A stretch of 64,000 nucleotides of DNA from Pseudisothecium myosuroides (taxonomy: Eukaryota > Streptophyta > Bryopsida > Hypnales > Lembophyllaceae), in NCBI GenBank assembly GCA_951799445.1, contig OX637287.1, positions 15,810,224 to 15,874,223 on the forward strand. The letters run 5' to 3'. Made by a program: the position numbers and the translations under genes. This document shows positions 50,301 through 60,559 of the stretch, one piece after another (the stretch's first letter is position 1; each line of letters starts with the position of its first letter). The notes beneath the pieces were generated by a model. That model did not search any database, was not told the origin of the DNA, and saw nothing but the letters and a program-made list of their open reading frames with translations.

Positions 50301-51189
50301 TCCTTTTATACTAGCCCAGTAGCTTGATACACAAAATAATAATAGAAATATTTTTATTTTAATAAATTTTAAAATAAAATAGAAAAAATAGAAAATAATA
50401 AAAATAAAAATAAAAATAAAAATATAGTAGTTAATACAATTTTGTTTTTCTTTTCGTTAACATTGTTTATTGTTGTCACATTAGGCAAGTTAAAATTACT
50501 AGATGTCTTGGACGGGCAGACATATTGGACGGTTTGGATGGACCGGACAAACAATTTGACTACCGTAAAGTAATCACATCAGGCGCATCAGGGTCATTGG
50601 ACATCTCGGACAGGTAGACAAATTAGACAATTAAGACGGGCGGTCCGTCCAATGTGATAACTATGACTTGAAAATATGTGATACGTTGTCACTACTTTTC
50701 TTTATATATAGCCAAAATTCAATAATTCAAAACATATAGAAGCCAAAAATTACCTTAGAAATTTTCAATTCTCGCCAACACACATCTGCTATCAAGATGG
50801 ATATGTCACTTCCCTACTTTCCTCATCAATTTCTATATATAGTCATAATTCAATAATGTTCATTTGCTTAGCGCAATTTTTATCTCCCAAGGATGCATAG
50901 AAGTAGCCATCTCATTGAAAGTTCATCCAAAATTATCGCCACTACTTAGAAAAAGCTAAATCACTAAAAAACCCGCTGCTCGGCATATCTAAATCATAAA
51001 AAGAATTTTAGATCCAAAAAAATTAATAAAATAAAATAAAATAAAACAAAATAAAGTTGATTGTAAACAAACTTGTTCGTGGTATAATCTCATATAGATC
51101 TTTTAGGTATTTTATCATACTTGCTTTCTTTCGCAACCCCCATTTTGTAGACCCTTTGAACGCTTCTTTTAAGCTAACCTTCAAAGCCT
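47308..51189. other. AT-rich spacer with short unassigned coding-like pieces
   Basis: At 47570-47760 a 'GCTTGTAGCTCACAGC'-like phrase recurs and returns near 53890-54000, an old low-order repeat. About 47900-48120 is almost pure AT. At 49058-49087 a 12-bp unit TTTTGGAAGCCT repeats about three times. The plus frame 49495-49722 and minus frame 49167-49388 are unrecognised; the latter has a leucine spacing loosely like leucine-rich repeats, which I would not rely on. Confidence 0.3.
48588..48719 (+). other. Exon-like open stretch, unrecognised
   Basis: After an acceptor-like GACAGCAG and before a donor-like GTATGTT, the frame reads about 44 residues with a charged, plausible protein composition (GVPKGDARPITFKFLG, then KDKEEEELVTQLK). 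I do not recognise a family and no neighbouring exon was found, so it may be a stranded exon of a dead gene or chance. Confidence 0.25.
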
Positions 51190-51345
51190 CAAGTTTGTCA
51201 TCCTAAAACAATTTCACCATTGGGATTAGTGTATTTTAATTCCATCTTCGAGATATTAATAATTTAGATTTAAATATAAATAATAAAGCTCAAAACTCAA
51301 TAGTGTAAAAAAATTAAGTTAAGAAGGTTCAAAGTCAAATACAGT
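51190..51345 (-). mobile_element. TTAA-1 fragment, inverted
   Basis: The reverse strand carries the family's central block (CTTAACTTAATTT, GAAGATGGAATTAAAATACA, CTAATCCCAATGGTGAAATT). No ends are present. It directly abuts the 3' side of the BAH pseudogene. Confidence 0.6.
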
Positions 51346-52131
51346 AGGTGAAGTTAAAAAATACTTGTTGTGACTCCTCCGCCTTCTCGCCCGCCGCATC
51401 AGTTCCTATTAATGCATCAGTGAAACTACAGTCAGTAAAAAATCCAGTTATAGCACCAGGTCCTACTGCAGTACCAGTAAAACTGTCGTCAATGAAAACC
51501 CTAGTCATAGCACCAGGTCCTATTGCTGGCTTAGGTCCTACTGCCACACCAGTAAAACTGTCGTCATTGAAAATCCCAATCACAGCACCAGGTCCTATTG
51601 CTAGCTTAGGTCCTACTGCCGCATCAGTAAAACCGCCGTCAATGAAAAACCCCGTCACAGCATTGTACTCCATGCGACAAAAGTAATCCTGAGTGCTCTT
51701 GGCTTCTAGCTGCTCGTATGCTTCAAAAGTGTGGACAAAGCACTTGGCTTCAATAGTATTGACACTCTACATGTCGAAATGATCTGAAAGAAACAACTCT
51801 CTTTCACCGTGAGAAGGCTTGCAGCTGCTCTCGGTATCTTCCGGACAGTAGTACCACCGCACACGCACTTCTACGTTCCTACACTTGTCACGCTGGATTT
51901 TCTCCACCTTGGAGATGTAGGGAGGTTCACCCTCATTTGCACCTTGCATCTGCACTGTGTCCTACCAACAATCCAATTCTCCATACTATTAATCTAAGCA
52001 ATGAAAACTCAAAGAGTTAATTCAAAAAATTCAAAAGAGTTTTAGTTTTGGAACCACATACCTTTCACAATCTCGCCATTATCCCTCGTGATGCAAGAGG
52101 GCAATGCCTTAGTATTCTTCCGCTTCGCCAT
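51335..52131 (-). pseudogene. BAH-domain gene copy (EBS/SHL-like), broken by a stop codon
   Basis: Exon 1 (52062-52131) encodes MAKRKNTKALPSCITRDNGE and three more residues, then a GTATGT donor. Exon 2 begins near 51954 (acceptor ACACAG; another AG lies at 51961) and reads EPPYISKVEKIQRD, VRVRWYYCPEDT, ELFLSDHFDM, then TAG at 51767-51769, then SVNTIEAKCFVHTFEAYEQL and DYFCRMEYNAVTG. These are the successive strands of a plant BAH domain of the EBS/SHL histone-reader type, which have Gln where this copy has the stop (one C-to-T change from CAG). The PHD finger that should follow is missing; instead come in-frame Gly/Pro repeats of 19, 25 and 25 codons up to 51335. Homology on both sides of the stop argues for a nonsense mutation, not an exon end. 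Probably a transposon-borne or retained dead copy. Confidence 0.65.
51453..51660 (-). repeat. In-frame minisatellite inside the BAH pseudogene
   Basis: Units begin (plus strand GCACCAGGTCCTA) at 51453, 51510 and 51585, and a partial one at 51660; lengths 57, 75 and 75 bp, all multiples of three. On the minus strand each unit encodes a phrase like DDSFTG...VGPKPAIGPGA. Keeping the frame suggests that it expanded while the reading frame was under selection. Confidence 0.75.
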
Positions 52132-54392
52132 GATAGCACTCGCTCAGCAGTCACTTGTCACACAAGAACCTTAATTTTGCACCATCATCGTAAAGTAAGT
52201 AACTGAAGACTCCTTAAAGAAACCAACAATATGCAAAACATTGCCTCTCCGGAAGTACTTGCGATCAAACAGATTGAGCAATCGTTCCATGTTTTGAAAT
52301 GCAAATAAACTACAAACAGCCATCAATAATATCCTCTCAAACATCAAGCATAACATGATGTGATTCACAATTCCTGGAGATAGTTGAACTCAATAAATAT
52401 TTGAAAGCAGCTTAGCGTGGATGGCGGAAATCCTCGAAAAGTTGGATACCAATACTGCAATGTGGTTGAACAAAACACTCATAACTCTTTCAAAACAGAT
52501 CCAAACTAAGGGTATTATTATTTTTTTTAAAGATATTAACTTTATACACAATTTCTTCAAAACTCAAACAAATCCAAACTAAGGGTATTATATTTTTCTT
52601 AAAAGATATTAACTTTATACACAATTTCTTCAAAACTCAAATCTAGAAACAGTTTAACCAAACCTCTACAAGCGCTTGAAGTTTCAATCCTTGATTCTAA
52701 TAGCTAACAGACCTTCTCTCACTCCATCACTCATAATTTTTACATCCAAATTTCAAATTAAAAAAATTATAGTCTTTTTAAATTAAAAAAACAAAAAAAA
52801 CACCCTCTCAAAATTTCATTCAAAAATTCGTGATATACATTGAATTATGAATTTCTAAACTCACGGCACTCCCAAACTAATTATGACGGAAAAGGGAGAA
52901 GATCCCAACTACTTATCCAACCTTGAAGACCACATTAGCTGTTTAAGTCACGTAGTTATCCTTAATCAAACTGGCTATTGCCTTTGACATGATCTTCCTA
53001 ATCTCTAATCTACCCCTCTTTCTAGCCAAAAAAACTCTTAAGTTTACACAAAGGGATAACCTATTTTCATTCCTATCTTTTTCAACTTTAAATACATTAA
53101 ATAACTTTTGAAAATACTTCTAAGCACAAAATCAAAACTAGGATCAAATGTACATTTATTAGAGGTAAAACATAGAGTTTTAAGAGGAGCATTACTCCAT
53201 CTACAAAAACTTGAGGATGCGTCAAATGATTACTGCAACCCAGACTGCAACATAATCTACACAATCTGCCTTAGTTGAAGGATTCATCGTCCCTTCTAAT
53301 CAACATTGGTGGTCATGACTCCCTTCTATAGACTTGTCTATATAATAGGATTGACCGTCATTTAAATACTCAAAATTTCCTTCAAATGTCACCTCTTGGC
53401 TATCAGGCTCAACACATCCAACTTGCAACAAGATTATCAATGCCCAAGCATCTTGTTGAAGGTTCCCATACCATTGCTACTCTACGCGGGGTTGCTACGA
53501 CAGTCGAGAAGACCTAGCTTAATCTTGTAGGCGCTTATGCGGCAATGCAAAATCCTACGGCAGAAGAGGTTGATCTGGTAGTTGAGACAAAGAAAATGCA
53601 AACTCAGGCTCCGATTGAGGCTCTTCATCTTGACTCTCAGAAAAACCCCTCCAATTTGACATACTTAAAGTTTAAATGAAAAATTAAAAAAACTTCATTA
53701 AATTGATGAAGCTCTTGTGTGGTTCCCTCCTCTTTATAGTTTGTCCGTCCTACTATTGAGGAGGTGTCACCTTGAAGCCTCTTCAACTAATGTCATCTTT
53801 TGTGCTATATTATTATAATAAAAATCCAACCAAATAATATATAAACACATATTTTACAAAATGCAAGCATTTGTAATGCGATATCAACTTGCAGCTTGCA
53901 ACTTCAACTTTCTAAAACCCAGCTTGTAGCTCACAAATTCAATCTTCCGGCCCTTGGCTTACAGCTTGTAACCCTCCAAACCTTGGCTACAACTCGTTGC
54001 TTCAGTTTCCAAAATCTCACTTAGCCAATAATTGCCTACCGTAGCCCAAATCGCCGCCGCCGTCCGATACCTACCTCCATAGTTCATTGGTTTGAGCTAT
54101 TGTGGGCGCTTTATCTTCAACCTTCATCACAAACTTCCTCTCTCATAAATTTTCAATAAATATTTGTACGATTATCATTGAGCACTATTTTTATGTTACA
54201 TTCATTCATTTTGAAATATTGTTACAACACGATACCAACATTCATTAATACCATGCAGTTTAGTCATGTCATTGATATTTGAGTTTGAAGTGCTAAAGTT
54301 GCACAATAACTATACATGACAAAATATGTATGACTTTAGTGGTTTAGTGATGGGCGACTAACATTGTGCAATATTAGTGCTTATTTAAAATA
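52132..54392. other. Spacer, with a tandem duplication and one short frame
   Basis: At 53555-53662 (minus) a 35-codon frame starts MSNWRGFSESQDEEPQSEPE and is acidic and plausible but unrecognised. The minus frame 52171-52368 ends 21 bases or more upstream of the BAH start and is unrecognised. A phrase near 53890-54000 resembles 47570-47700. No other gene seen. Confidence 0.35.
52490..52645. repeat. 73-bp tandem duplication
   Basis: 'CCAAACTAAGGGTATTAT' starts at 52501 and 52574, each followed by 'AAAGATATTAACTTTATACA' and 'CAATTTCTTCAAAACTCAAA'. The units are nearly identical, so the duplication is recent. Confidence 0.85.
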
Positions 54393-54394
54393 TA

Positions 54395-54967
54395 ATCCCT
54401 TTGTCCCACTAAAAACCTCCAAATGAGGCACAATTTCTATTCCACTAAAAACCTCCATTTCTTGATTTTGACCTTTGAATAAGCGCTGGCTGTATTGAAT
54501 GACCTCGTGGGAGTAAGTGACAAGCAATCAAAGAACATTCCTCTCCTAGCAAGCTTGGCCTTGCCCATATGAGGCACCTTGTACATATTGCTTTGTCAAA
54601 TAGTTGTGTTGACAATGGATTCGGGGACCACTTTGGCGCTATGGAGATATGTTCATAAAGGAGGCCTAGATTTTGTAGATGTGGTACTTAGGTTGGGAGC
54701 ATATATTTCTACAATCCCATTGTTGCCACCAACCTTTAAATCATTTAAAATGATGAGTTGACGGCATTTACAAACAATGCTCAAATACGACACTTTCCAC
54801 ATAGATTTTGGGTGCCTAAACGATGGTGCCTAAGTTAGAGATTTTGCATAGATCTAGTGGATAAATTATTAGTTCTAGAATGTATATATCACTGGCACAA
54901 AGACTAAAAATGTAGTTAATCCCTTATGACAAAGGTTTTTGGAGTTTTTTTAGTAGGATAGAGGGAG
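54395..54967 (+). mobile_element. Stowaway/mariner-like element B
   Basis: A 573-bp element between TA 54393-54394 and TA 54968-54969. The ends ATCCCTTTGTCCCACTAAAA and (inverted) CTCCCTCTATCCTACTAAAA pair with a few mismatches. The interior matches element C on the other strand: 'CTTGGCCTTGCCCATATGAG', 'CCACCAACCTTTAAATCAT', 'GTGCCTAAGTT'. The 60-codon frame inside does not resemble a mariner transposase. Confidence 0.75.
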
Positions 54968-54973
54968 TATAAA

Positions 54974-55025
54974 GTTAGTGCAATAATCATACAACATCAT
55001 GTTTGTGCATAGTTATTGCACTAAC
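54974..55025. repeat. 13-bp perfect inverted repeat
   Basis: GTTAGTGCAATAA (54974-54986) faces TTATTGCACTAAC (55013-55025) across 26 bases, just beyond element B. Confidence 0.75.
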
Positions 55026-55075
55026 ACTGCATTTTTTATCTTTCACAATTTCAATATTAAGTCAATTGAAAACCA

Positions 55076-55460
55076 AGAATTGTGTTGAAAGTAGAAATTT
55101 AAACCTCATTTAGTCATTAGTAAAATATATTTTTCAAAAAACTTTGAATTAAAAGAAGTTGATAAATCAAGCTAACTTTCATCTTCAAAAATACTTTTGA
55201 GATTTAGAGCCTCCAATCAAAAGTTACGGACAAAATTCAAAGACGGGCAAGAAGGGACATTTTTTTTATATTTTCAAACATTCTCTATGAATTTTGTCCA
55301 CAAACTTTTGATTGGAGTCTTAAAATCTCAAAAGGATTTTTGGGGATTAAAGATAGCTTGATTTACAAACTTTTTTTTGTTCAAATTTATAAAAAATATA
55401 TTCTACTATGCAAAACTAAGGTCTAAATTTCTACTTTGAACACAATTCCTATGTTTTTGT
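55076..55460. repeat. Hairpin-forming repeat, member 2
   Basis: The left arm (55081-55245: 'AAAGTAGAAATTTAAACCTC', 'AATCAAGCTAACTTTCATCT', 'AGCCTCCAATCAAAAGTTA') is repeated inverted at about 55300-55455 ('AACTTTTGATTGGAGTCTTA' to 'TAAATTTCTACTTTGAACAC'). The arms are about 165 bases with scattered mismatches. The 3' flank ('CAATGAGCAGTCAAGCT') is shared with member 1. Confidence 0.7.
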
Positions 55461-55629
55461 TAGTTGACAATGAGCAGTCAAGCTCTCATCTTCAATTGAA
55501 GTTATCCCATACCCTTTGAGTGTGCATTGAATGAAATTTAGTATAAAAAAGACATCTCCATCCACCATTCTCACCAAGTGCCAATGAAGTGATTCTTTCA
55601 CAATGCCATCAAGTTTCTTGGTGGCCTAC

Positions 55630-57050
55630 TAATGGATTCAGTTCAAGCTAAAATTTGATGGCCTATAATAATGGTGGATTCAATTCATTCATTTGGTGCA
55701 ATTATTATGATGTAAACTAGAATTTATTAGAATGTATACTAATGAGGTGTTGACTAACAAAATGCAAGAAATTTAGTTAACTATTGATTATAAGGTAGTG
55801 CCAATTCTTTGCAATAATTATGTGCATTGTAACGATACAATCAGTTATAAATTATGTGCGCACAAGCTATAAAATAACAGTAACCACATGATACCCATTG
55901 ACAATTTGTAGGTTTTGAACTTTGTGATGAATTCAAAGGGACCCCAACGTCCTTTGAAGTGAGATCAAACTTCAACAAAAAGAGCAAAAATGGCTCCAAA
56001 TGCAATTCAATAACATGATTGGCAAATTGTCAAAAATTTCAATAACAAGCCGATATGTATGGCAGCTTAACAAAAAGAAAAGGGGTTGGCCTTGAGTTAG
56101 TGCAAACAAGCAAACATGAAAGGGATGCAAAGTGAGAGGAGGGAGTAGCCTTTTATATTTTTTTATGGCCCCTCCCTCTCTCAAATTACCTAAACCTATC
56201 TAAAAAGAAATTTAATTGACTTCTAATTACGTCAAATTTTAACCTATTGTTGTGAACGTTCTAACTTTTGAAAAAAATGCTTCAACTGCCAAAGAGATTA
56301 CAGCATTGACTTTAGAAGGCCCAAGTTAGCCTAGATGTCTTCATACCCCCTACTTCCAGGTCATTTGGCTTACAAAAGCCAACAATTTGCAAATCTTATA
56401 ATTATGTAAAAAAATTCTTGGTCTTATTTCAAAATATATGCTTATTTAAAAACTTGATGCAAACCGCCCATGATTGAATTTACTAGTGTATTATCCTAAG
56501 TAGTTTAACTAAAATTATAAATTAAATAGACATAATTAGACTTGAACAAAATCATCAATTTGTCCACAAACAGGGTTATGCATCTTGTTGCATTTAGTTA
56601 TCCACTATTGTACCCTTCAATCAAATTAGGTAACTGCACCTAAATGTATGGTTTCCTTTATTATATTGAATTTTTTTGTGGAGTCTTATTTGTTGTCAAA
56701 TGTAGATTCTAAATTCCTTTAGAATGCATTTTTGGACATAGTGTGAATAAACTATAAATTTTCAAAGTGCTAAAAATAGATATTTATAAAACAAACCCTA
56801 ACTTTGCATAAGTAGTGGGCATGTATTTTAGGCAAGAAGCCATAGGAATTGATTTCAGAGAGGAGTCAAAATCAGGTATTATTAGCTTTCCACCTAGGAC
56901 TACATATAATCCAACAAAACAAGACCATCAATTGCATTTCTATTCTAATTCTATTGTTATTAATTAGAGGAAATTATATTGATTTTTCAAAAAAGAATAA
57001 CCTGCACTCAGTATGATAACCGCATCTAGTTATGCATGCAGATTCTTGTT
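55630..57050. other. Spacer with a dispersed-repeat piece
   Basis: No gene seen. About 56620-56880 resembles the repeat at 37046-37405 and 3850-4040. The rest is AT-rich and unrecognised. Confidence 0.4.
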
Positions 57051-57837
57051 TATCCCTTAAAGTTCCATGACTATGTTTTCATCGAAAACGCTCAAAAACT
57101 GCCATTTTTAGTACAAGTACCAAATTTTTGAAAAAAAACTTTTTTTTGATACATGTAACCATAGGATCTTGTAGTATGCTAACTTGAAAACATGTGTTAA
57201 AATTTCAAAAATTTCCACAGCATGGATTGCAAGATATAAGCATTCAAATCCACTCAAATCATTTTTTTGGCCCAGCAAAAAACAGGGCAGTTGCACTTCA
57301 CAAGCTCACTTTTCTATGAAAAAATGTCCAAAATGGTAGTGCTTCTTTGGATTCTTTTTTCTAGACAAGTTGTAGTAGAGATTGATTCAAAATACAAAAT
57401 TGTTAAGAATTTAGTTTTGGAGTTGAAAAATGCCAATCCCAACGGTTGCAATGTTGTAATAAACAATTTAAATCCTATTATTTTATTTTTTTCAAAAAAT
57501 ATTGAAAATTGAGTAAAATAAAAGACTTCAAAGTTTATTTTAGAACAGAGAATCCATAACTGGCCGCAAACAAAAACTCCTCATAACTTTTGAGTCATTG
57601 ATCGAAATGGAATGATTAAAAGCTTTCCACATATACATAATTCTTGAAAATCAATTTCAATTTTTTGTTCTTAAAAAAAGATTTTTTTAATCTGACTGGT
57701 TTGTTGGGCTGGAAAAAAAAATAACATATTTGGCAATAACTTTTGACTCATATTTCCAAATGTCATGAAATTTAGTGCATGTGAAAGATATTCCTTGTCT
57801 CCACCTTCTATTAATATTTCAACTTCATTAAAATATG

Positions 57838-59217
57838 CATTAGAGAAAATCTGAGGCCATAAGAGGGTTGCTCCGCAGTGATAGACCAAGCTATTAACAA
57901 GCTAGTCTCACACTCCTCCAAAAATGCCAAAGTGAGCAGTCAGCATGGGTGAATCTTCCAAAAACAGTCAAGCCATGACTATTTTCGCAACTAATTTAAA
58001 AAAAAAATTATAATATTAATTTTTTTCAAAAATAAAGACCACTATATCTGCAGTTTCTAAACTTACAAACCTTGCTTAATTGACAATGGTTTCAATTAAA
58101 TCAAATTGAATTCAACTCAAGCCACAAAATTTGACTTAGTTGAATTTAAATGACTAAATTGAAACAATATAAGTGTCAAATAAACCACTTGTTTAGTTTA
58201 GTGAATTAGAACATGTGGAGAGAAGCTCTTTATACTAGTAGGGTAGGAGTAGGGGAGACAATGCATGTGGGATACAGTATATGAATTAGGAAGAAAAAGA
58301 GCTTGGTCACTCATTTTGAAGTAGAATAAAAAAATGGTGTAAAAACTGAAATTTCAGACTTCATTTAGGCATAGTAGAAAAAAAAATTTGAAAAAAATTT
58401 GAACAAAAAAAATGGGGGAATTATTCTACTTTTCATCTCCAAAAATCCGTTTGAGGTTTTGAACCTCCACCTAATAGTTATGGACAAATTTGAAAGAGGG
58501 TGTTTACAAATGTTAAAAAAAATGTCCCGTCCAAACCCTCTTTCAAATTTGTTCATAACTATTAGGTGGAGGCTCAAAACCCCAAACGGATTTTTGGAGT
58601 TGAAAAGTAGAATAATTCCCCCACTTTTTTTAGTTCAAAAGTTTTTCAAATTTTTTTTTACTATGTCTAAATGAGGTTTAAAATTTCAATTTTTACACCA
58701 TTTTTTTATTCTACTTCAAAATGAGCAACCAAGCTCCTTTTCTTCCTTATTCATATATCCCACATGCATTGTCTCCCCTACTCCTACCCCACTAGTATAA
58801 AGAGCTTATCTCCACAAGTTCTAGCACACTAAACTAAGCAAGTGCCTTGATTTGACCTCAATTTTTCAATTTGCCAATTGAACAAATGAAGTCAAATTAA
58901 GTCACCAAAAATTGAAGTGGCTTTTGAAGCTAGTTGCCTAAGAAAACTTGCTTCAAAAGCCACTTCATTTGGCTTAATTTTTTTGACCCTAACTTAAGTT
59001 AATTAAAAATCAGGGTTAAGGTGGATTCGAGTGCCTAAACCTTGATTTTTTAACTCTTTAAAATCAGTTTTTTGGCCACTGCCAGGCATCTGACACCACA
59101 AGTTCTGGTGGGTGGGAATAGGGGAATAATAATTTTTTTGACCAAAACCGCCCCATTCTGTTGGGTCCTCGGAGAGCTGTGGAGCAGCCCTTCAGAGGCT
59201 CCGTTTTTTTTCTAATG
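57838..59217. mobile_element. 1.38 kb foldback element inserted in a TTAA-1 copy
   Basis: The ends read CATTAGAGAAAATCTGAGGCC and, inverted, CATTAGAAAAAAAACGGAGCC, pairing imperfectly over about 39 bases to GGGTTGCTCCGCAG / GGGCTGCTCCACAG. Inside, about 58190-58510 pairs with about 58530-58850: 'GGGTAGGAGTAGGGGAGACA' faces 'TGTCTCCCCTACTCCTACCC', and 'AACCTCCACCTAATAGTTAT' faces 'ATAACTATTAGGTGGAGGCT'. The spacer is only some 15-20 bases. The core is shared with hairpins 1 and 2. The target duplication is not resolved. Antisense frames at 58365-58674 are mirror images produced by the palindrome. Confidence 0.75.
58913..58967. repeat. 18-bp perfect stem with 19-base loop
   Basis: TGAAGTGGCTTTTGAAGC (58913-58930) faces GCTTCAAAAGCCACTTCA (58950-58967) within the foldback element, outside its main arms. 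Confidence 0.85.
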
Positions 59218-59293
59218 GCAAATCTCTAGTCACATGTACCTACCCAAAATTTCTATGCTGACAAAGAACACATGCTGGTCCTTTAGGGATTAA

Positions 59294-60400
59294 ATGCAAC
59301 GCATCTATTCATAAGAACCTTGGGGCAATCTTAGATATATACATATTTCACCCCTTTGAAAATCCATAGTTTATTTGTATAGTGCTTCAAAAAATGCATG
59401 CTAGAAAGATTTGGAATCTTCTTTGATTCCAAAGAAGATCCAATAAAAAAATTAAATGACTACATAATGAGAACTGTACTTAATGGAAAATGTTTATTTG
59501 GACAATTTCAGATGCAATTAATTACCTTATGATAGAATTTCATGCCCTTACGACATGGACTTTGACAGAATTGTACATGGAGAGCGACAACAAATAATTC
59601 ATTACTCCGTATTAGCTAGGTTTTGAAATTTATCCTCTCCACTAGAAAATATATGTGTCAGTTTGTCCTTCACAGGAATGGTGTCTTTCTCTTAAGGCCT
59701 TCCTTTAGGAGATATATACCAGCACAACCTTGACATGGTAATCTGCAAAACTGCACCTTAAGGTAGCTGCACAGTAAATTGCCCGTCTGAATAAGAATTA
59801 ATTTTGAGCGTGGTTCCTCATATTCGAATGTTTGAGTTATTGTTGGCAGTCAAAAGAGGATACCAAATTCACTTGCATACATTTTAGGACTTGAGAGGAA
59901 TATCCTTGGAATTTTAAAAGTGTTGATAATAGGTGAATCCAAATTCGAGCGAAGACACTCAAGAATTGAAGTTGCTCATTTTATGCAAACATTTGTAGGT
60001 GTCAGGTTTCGAAACGAGTTGCAAGGTGTAGTTGCCTTACTGCAAGCAAGTTGCTTATCCTCTTCTCCAGTTCTCCCTACTCTTCATCAACTGTGAACTC
60101 ATAATATTGTCGACTGATAGAAGCACATGCACTTGCGGGACACCTTACTCACACGCAACTCTTGCATGCTTCCTGCAATATTACCTTCTAATGTACAATT
60201 TCCTTGAGGGTCTAATCACCATATGTCCCAAAACCACTGCTGTTACACTTGGTTTTCCATTCTGACATTGAGGTACTAACAGTATAGCAAACAAAGATGT
60301 CTCCTTCATCTGCCTCTGCCACAATTTTGATAGCACTCTTATACCTATCTCAATAATGTTGCAGCAGCTAACTTGGTACCATTATTTATGTCCAGAGACC
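59294..60400. other. Spacer upstream of the lipid-transfer gene
   Basis: About 59340-59420 and 59750-59930 resemble the dispersed repeats at 36700-37405, more weakly than the others. From about 59940 composition is less AT-rich. The frame 60032-60265 is unrecognised and probably chance. Confidence 0.4.
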
Positions 60401-60404
60401 TGAC

Positions 60405-60426
60405 TGATGTGAAATATTTCACATCA
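60405..60426. promoter_or_regulatory. Perfect 22-bp palindrome in the gene's promoter
   Basis: TGATGTGAAAT followed at once by its exact inverse. It lies 22 bases upstream of the TATA box and about 134 bases upstream of the start codon, a plausible site for a dimeric transcription factor. The binding factor is not known from the sequence. Confidence 0.55.
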
Positions 60427-60447
60427 ACAATAATACCAGCTGCTCAA

Positions 60448-60453
60448 TATAAA
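60448..60453 (+). promoter_or_regulatory. TATA box of the lipid-transfer gene
   Basis: TATAAA 107 bases before the ATG predicts transcription from about 60475-60485 and a 5' leader of some 75-85 bases. Confidence 0.6.
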
Positions 60454-60559
60454 CTCAATGCTCTCACATTCCTAAACCCAGGTCCCATTTCTCTCCGAGT
60501 ACGAAGCACACTTCGATCTCCATTTTGATCATTCTGCCAGACTCCAGAGTCCAGACTTC

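Larger units (their letters stand above)
57054..59289 (+). mobile_element. TTAA-1 element split by a foldback element
   Basis: Left part 57054-57837 (CCCTTAAAGTTCCATGACTA start, preceded by a mutated TTAT) and right part 59218-59289 ('GCAAATCTCTAGTCACATGT', end CCTTTAGGGA, then TTAA 59290-59293) total 856 bases. They join in the same order as in the copy at 39571, where 'AAAATATGCAAATCTCTAGT' is continuous. The sequence between is the foldback element. Confidence 0.75.

Noticed and set aside
51348..51686. Plus-strand Pro/Ala/Val-rich 112-codon frame
   Set aside because: It is antisense to the BAH pseudogene repeat, where unit lengths divisible by three open several frames; the minus strand continues a BAH domain.
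54579..54761. 60-codon frame as a mariner transposase remnant
   Set aside because: No DD39D-type or helix-turn-helix motif visible; the matching region in element C is not open in the same frame.
58365..58674. Two near-identical frames on opposite strands
   Set aside because: They arise from the palindromic foldback element, not from a gene.
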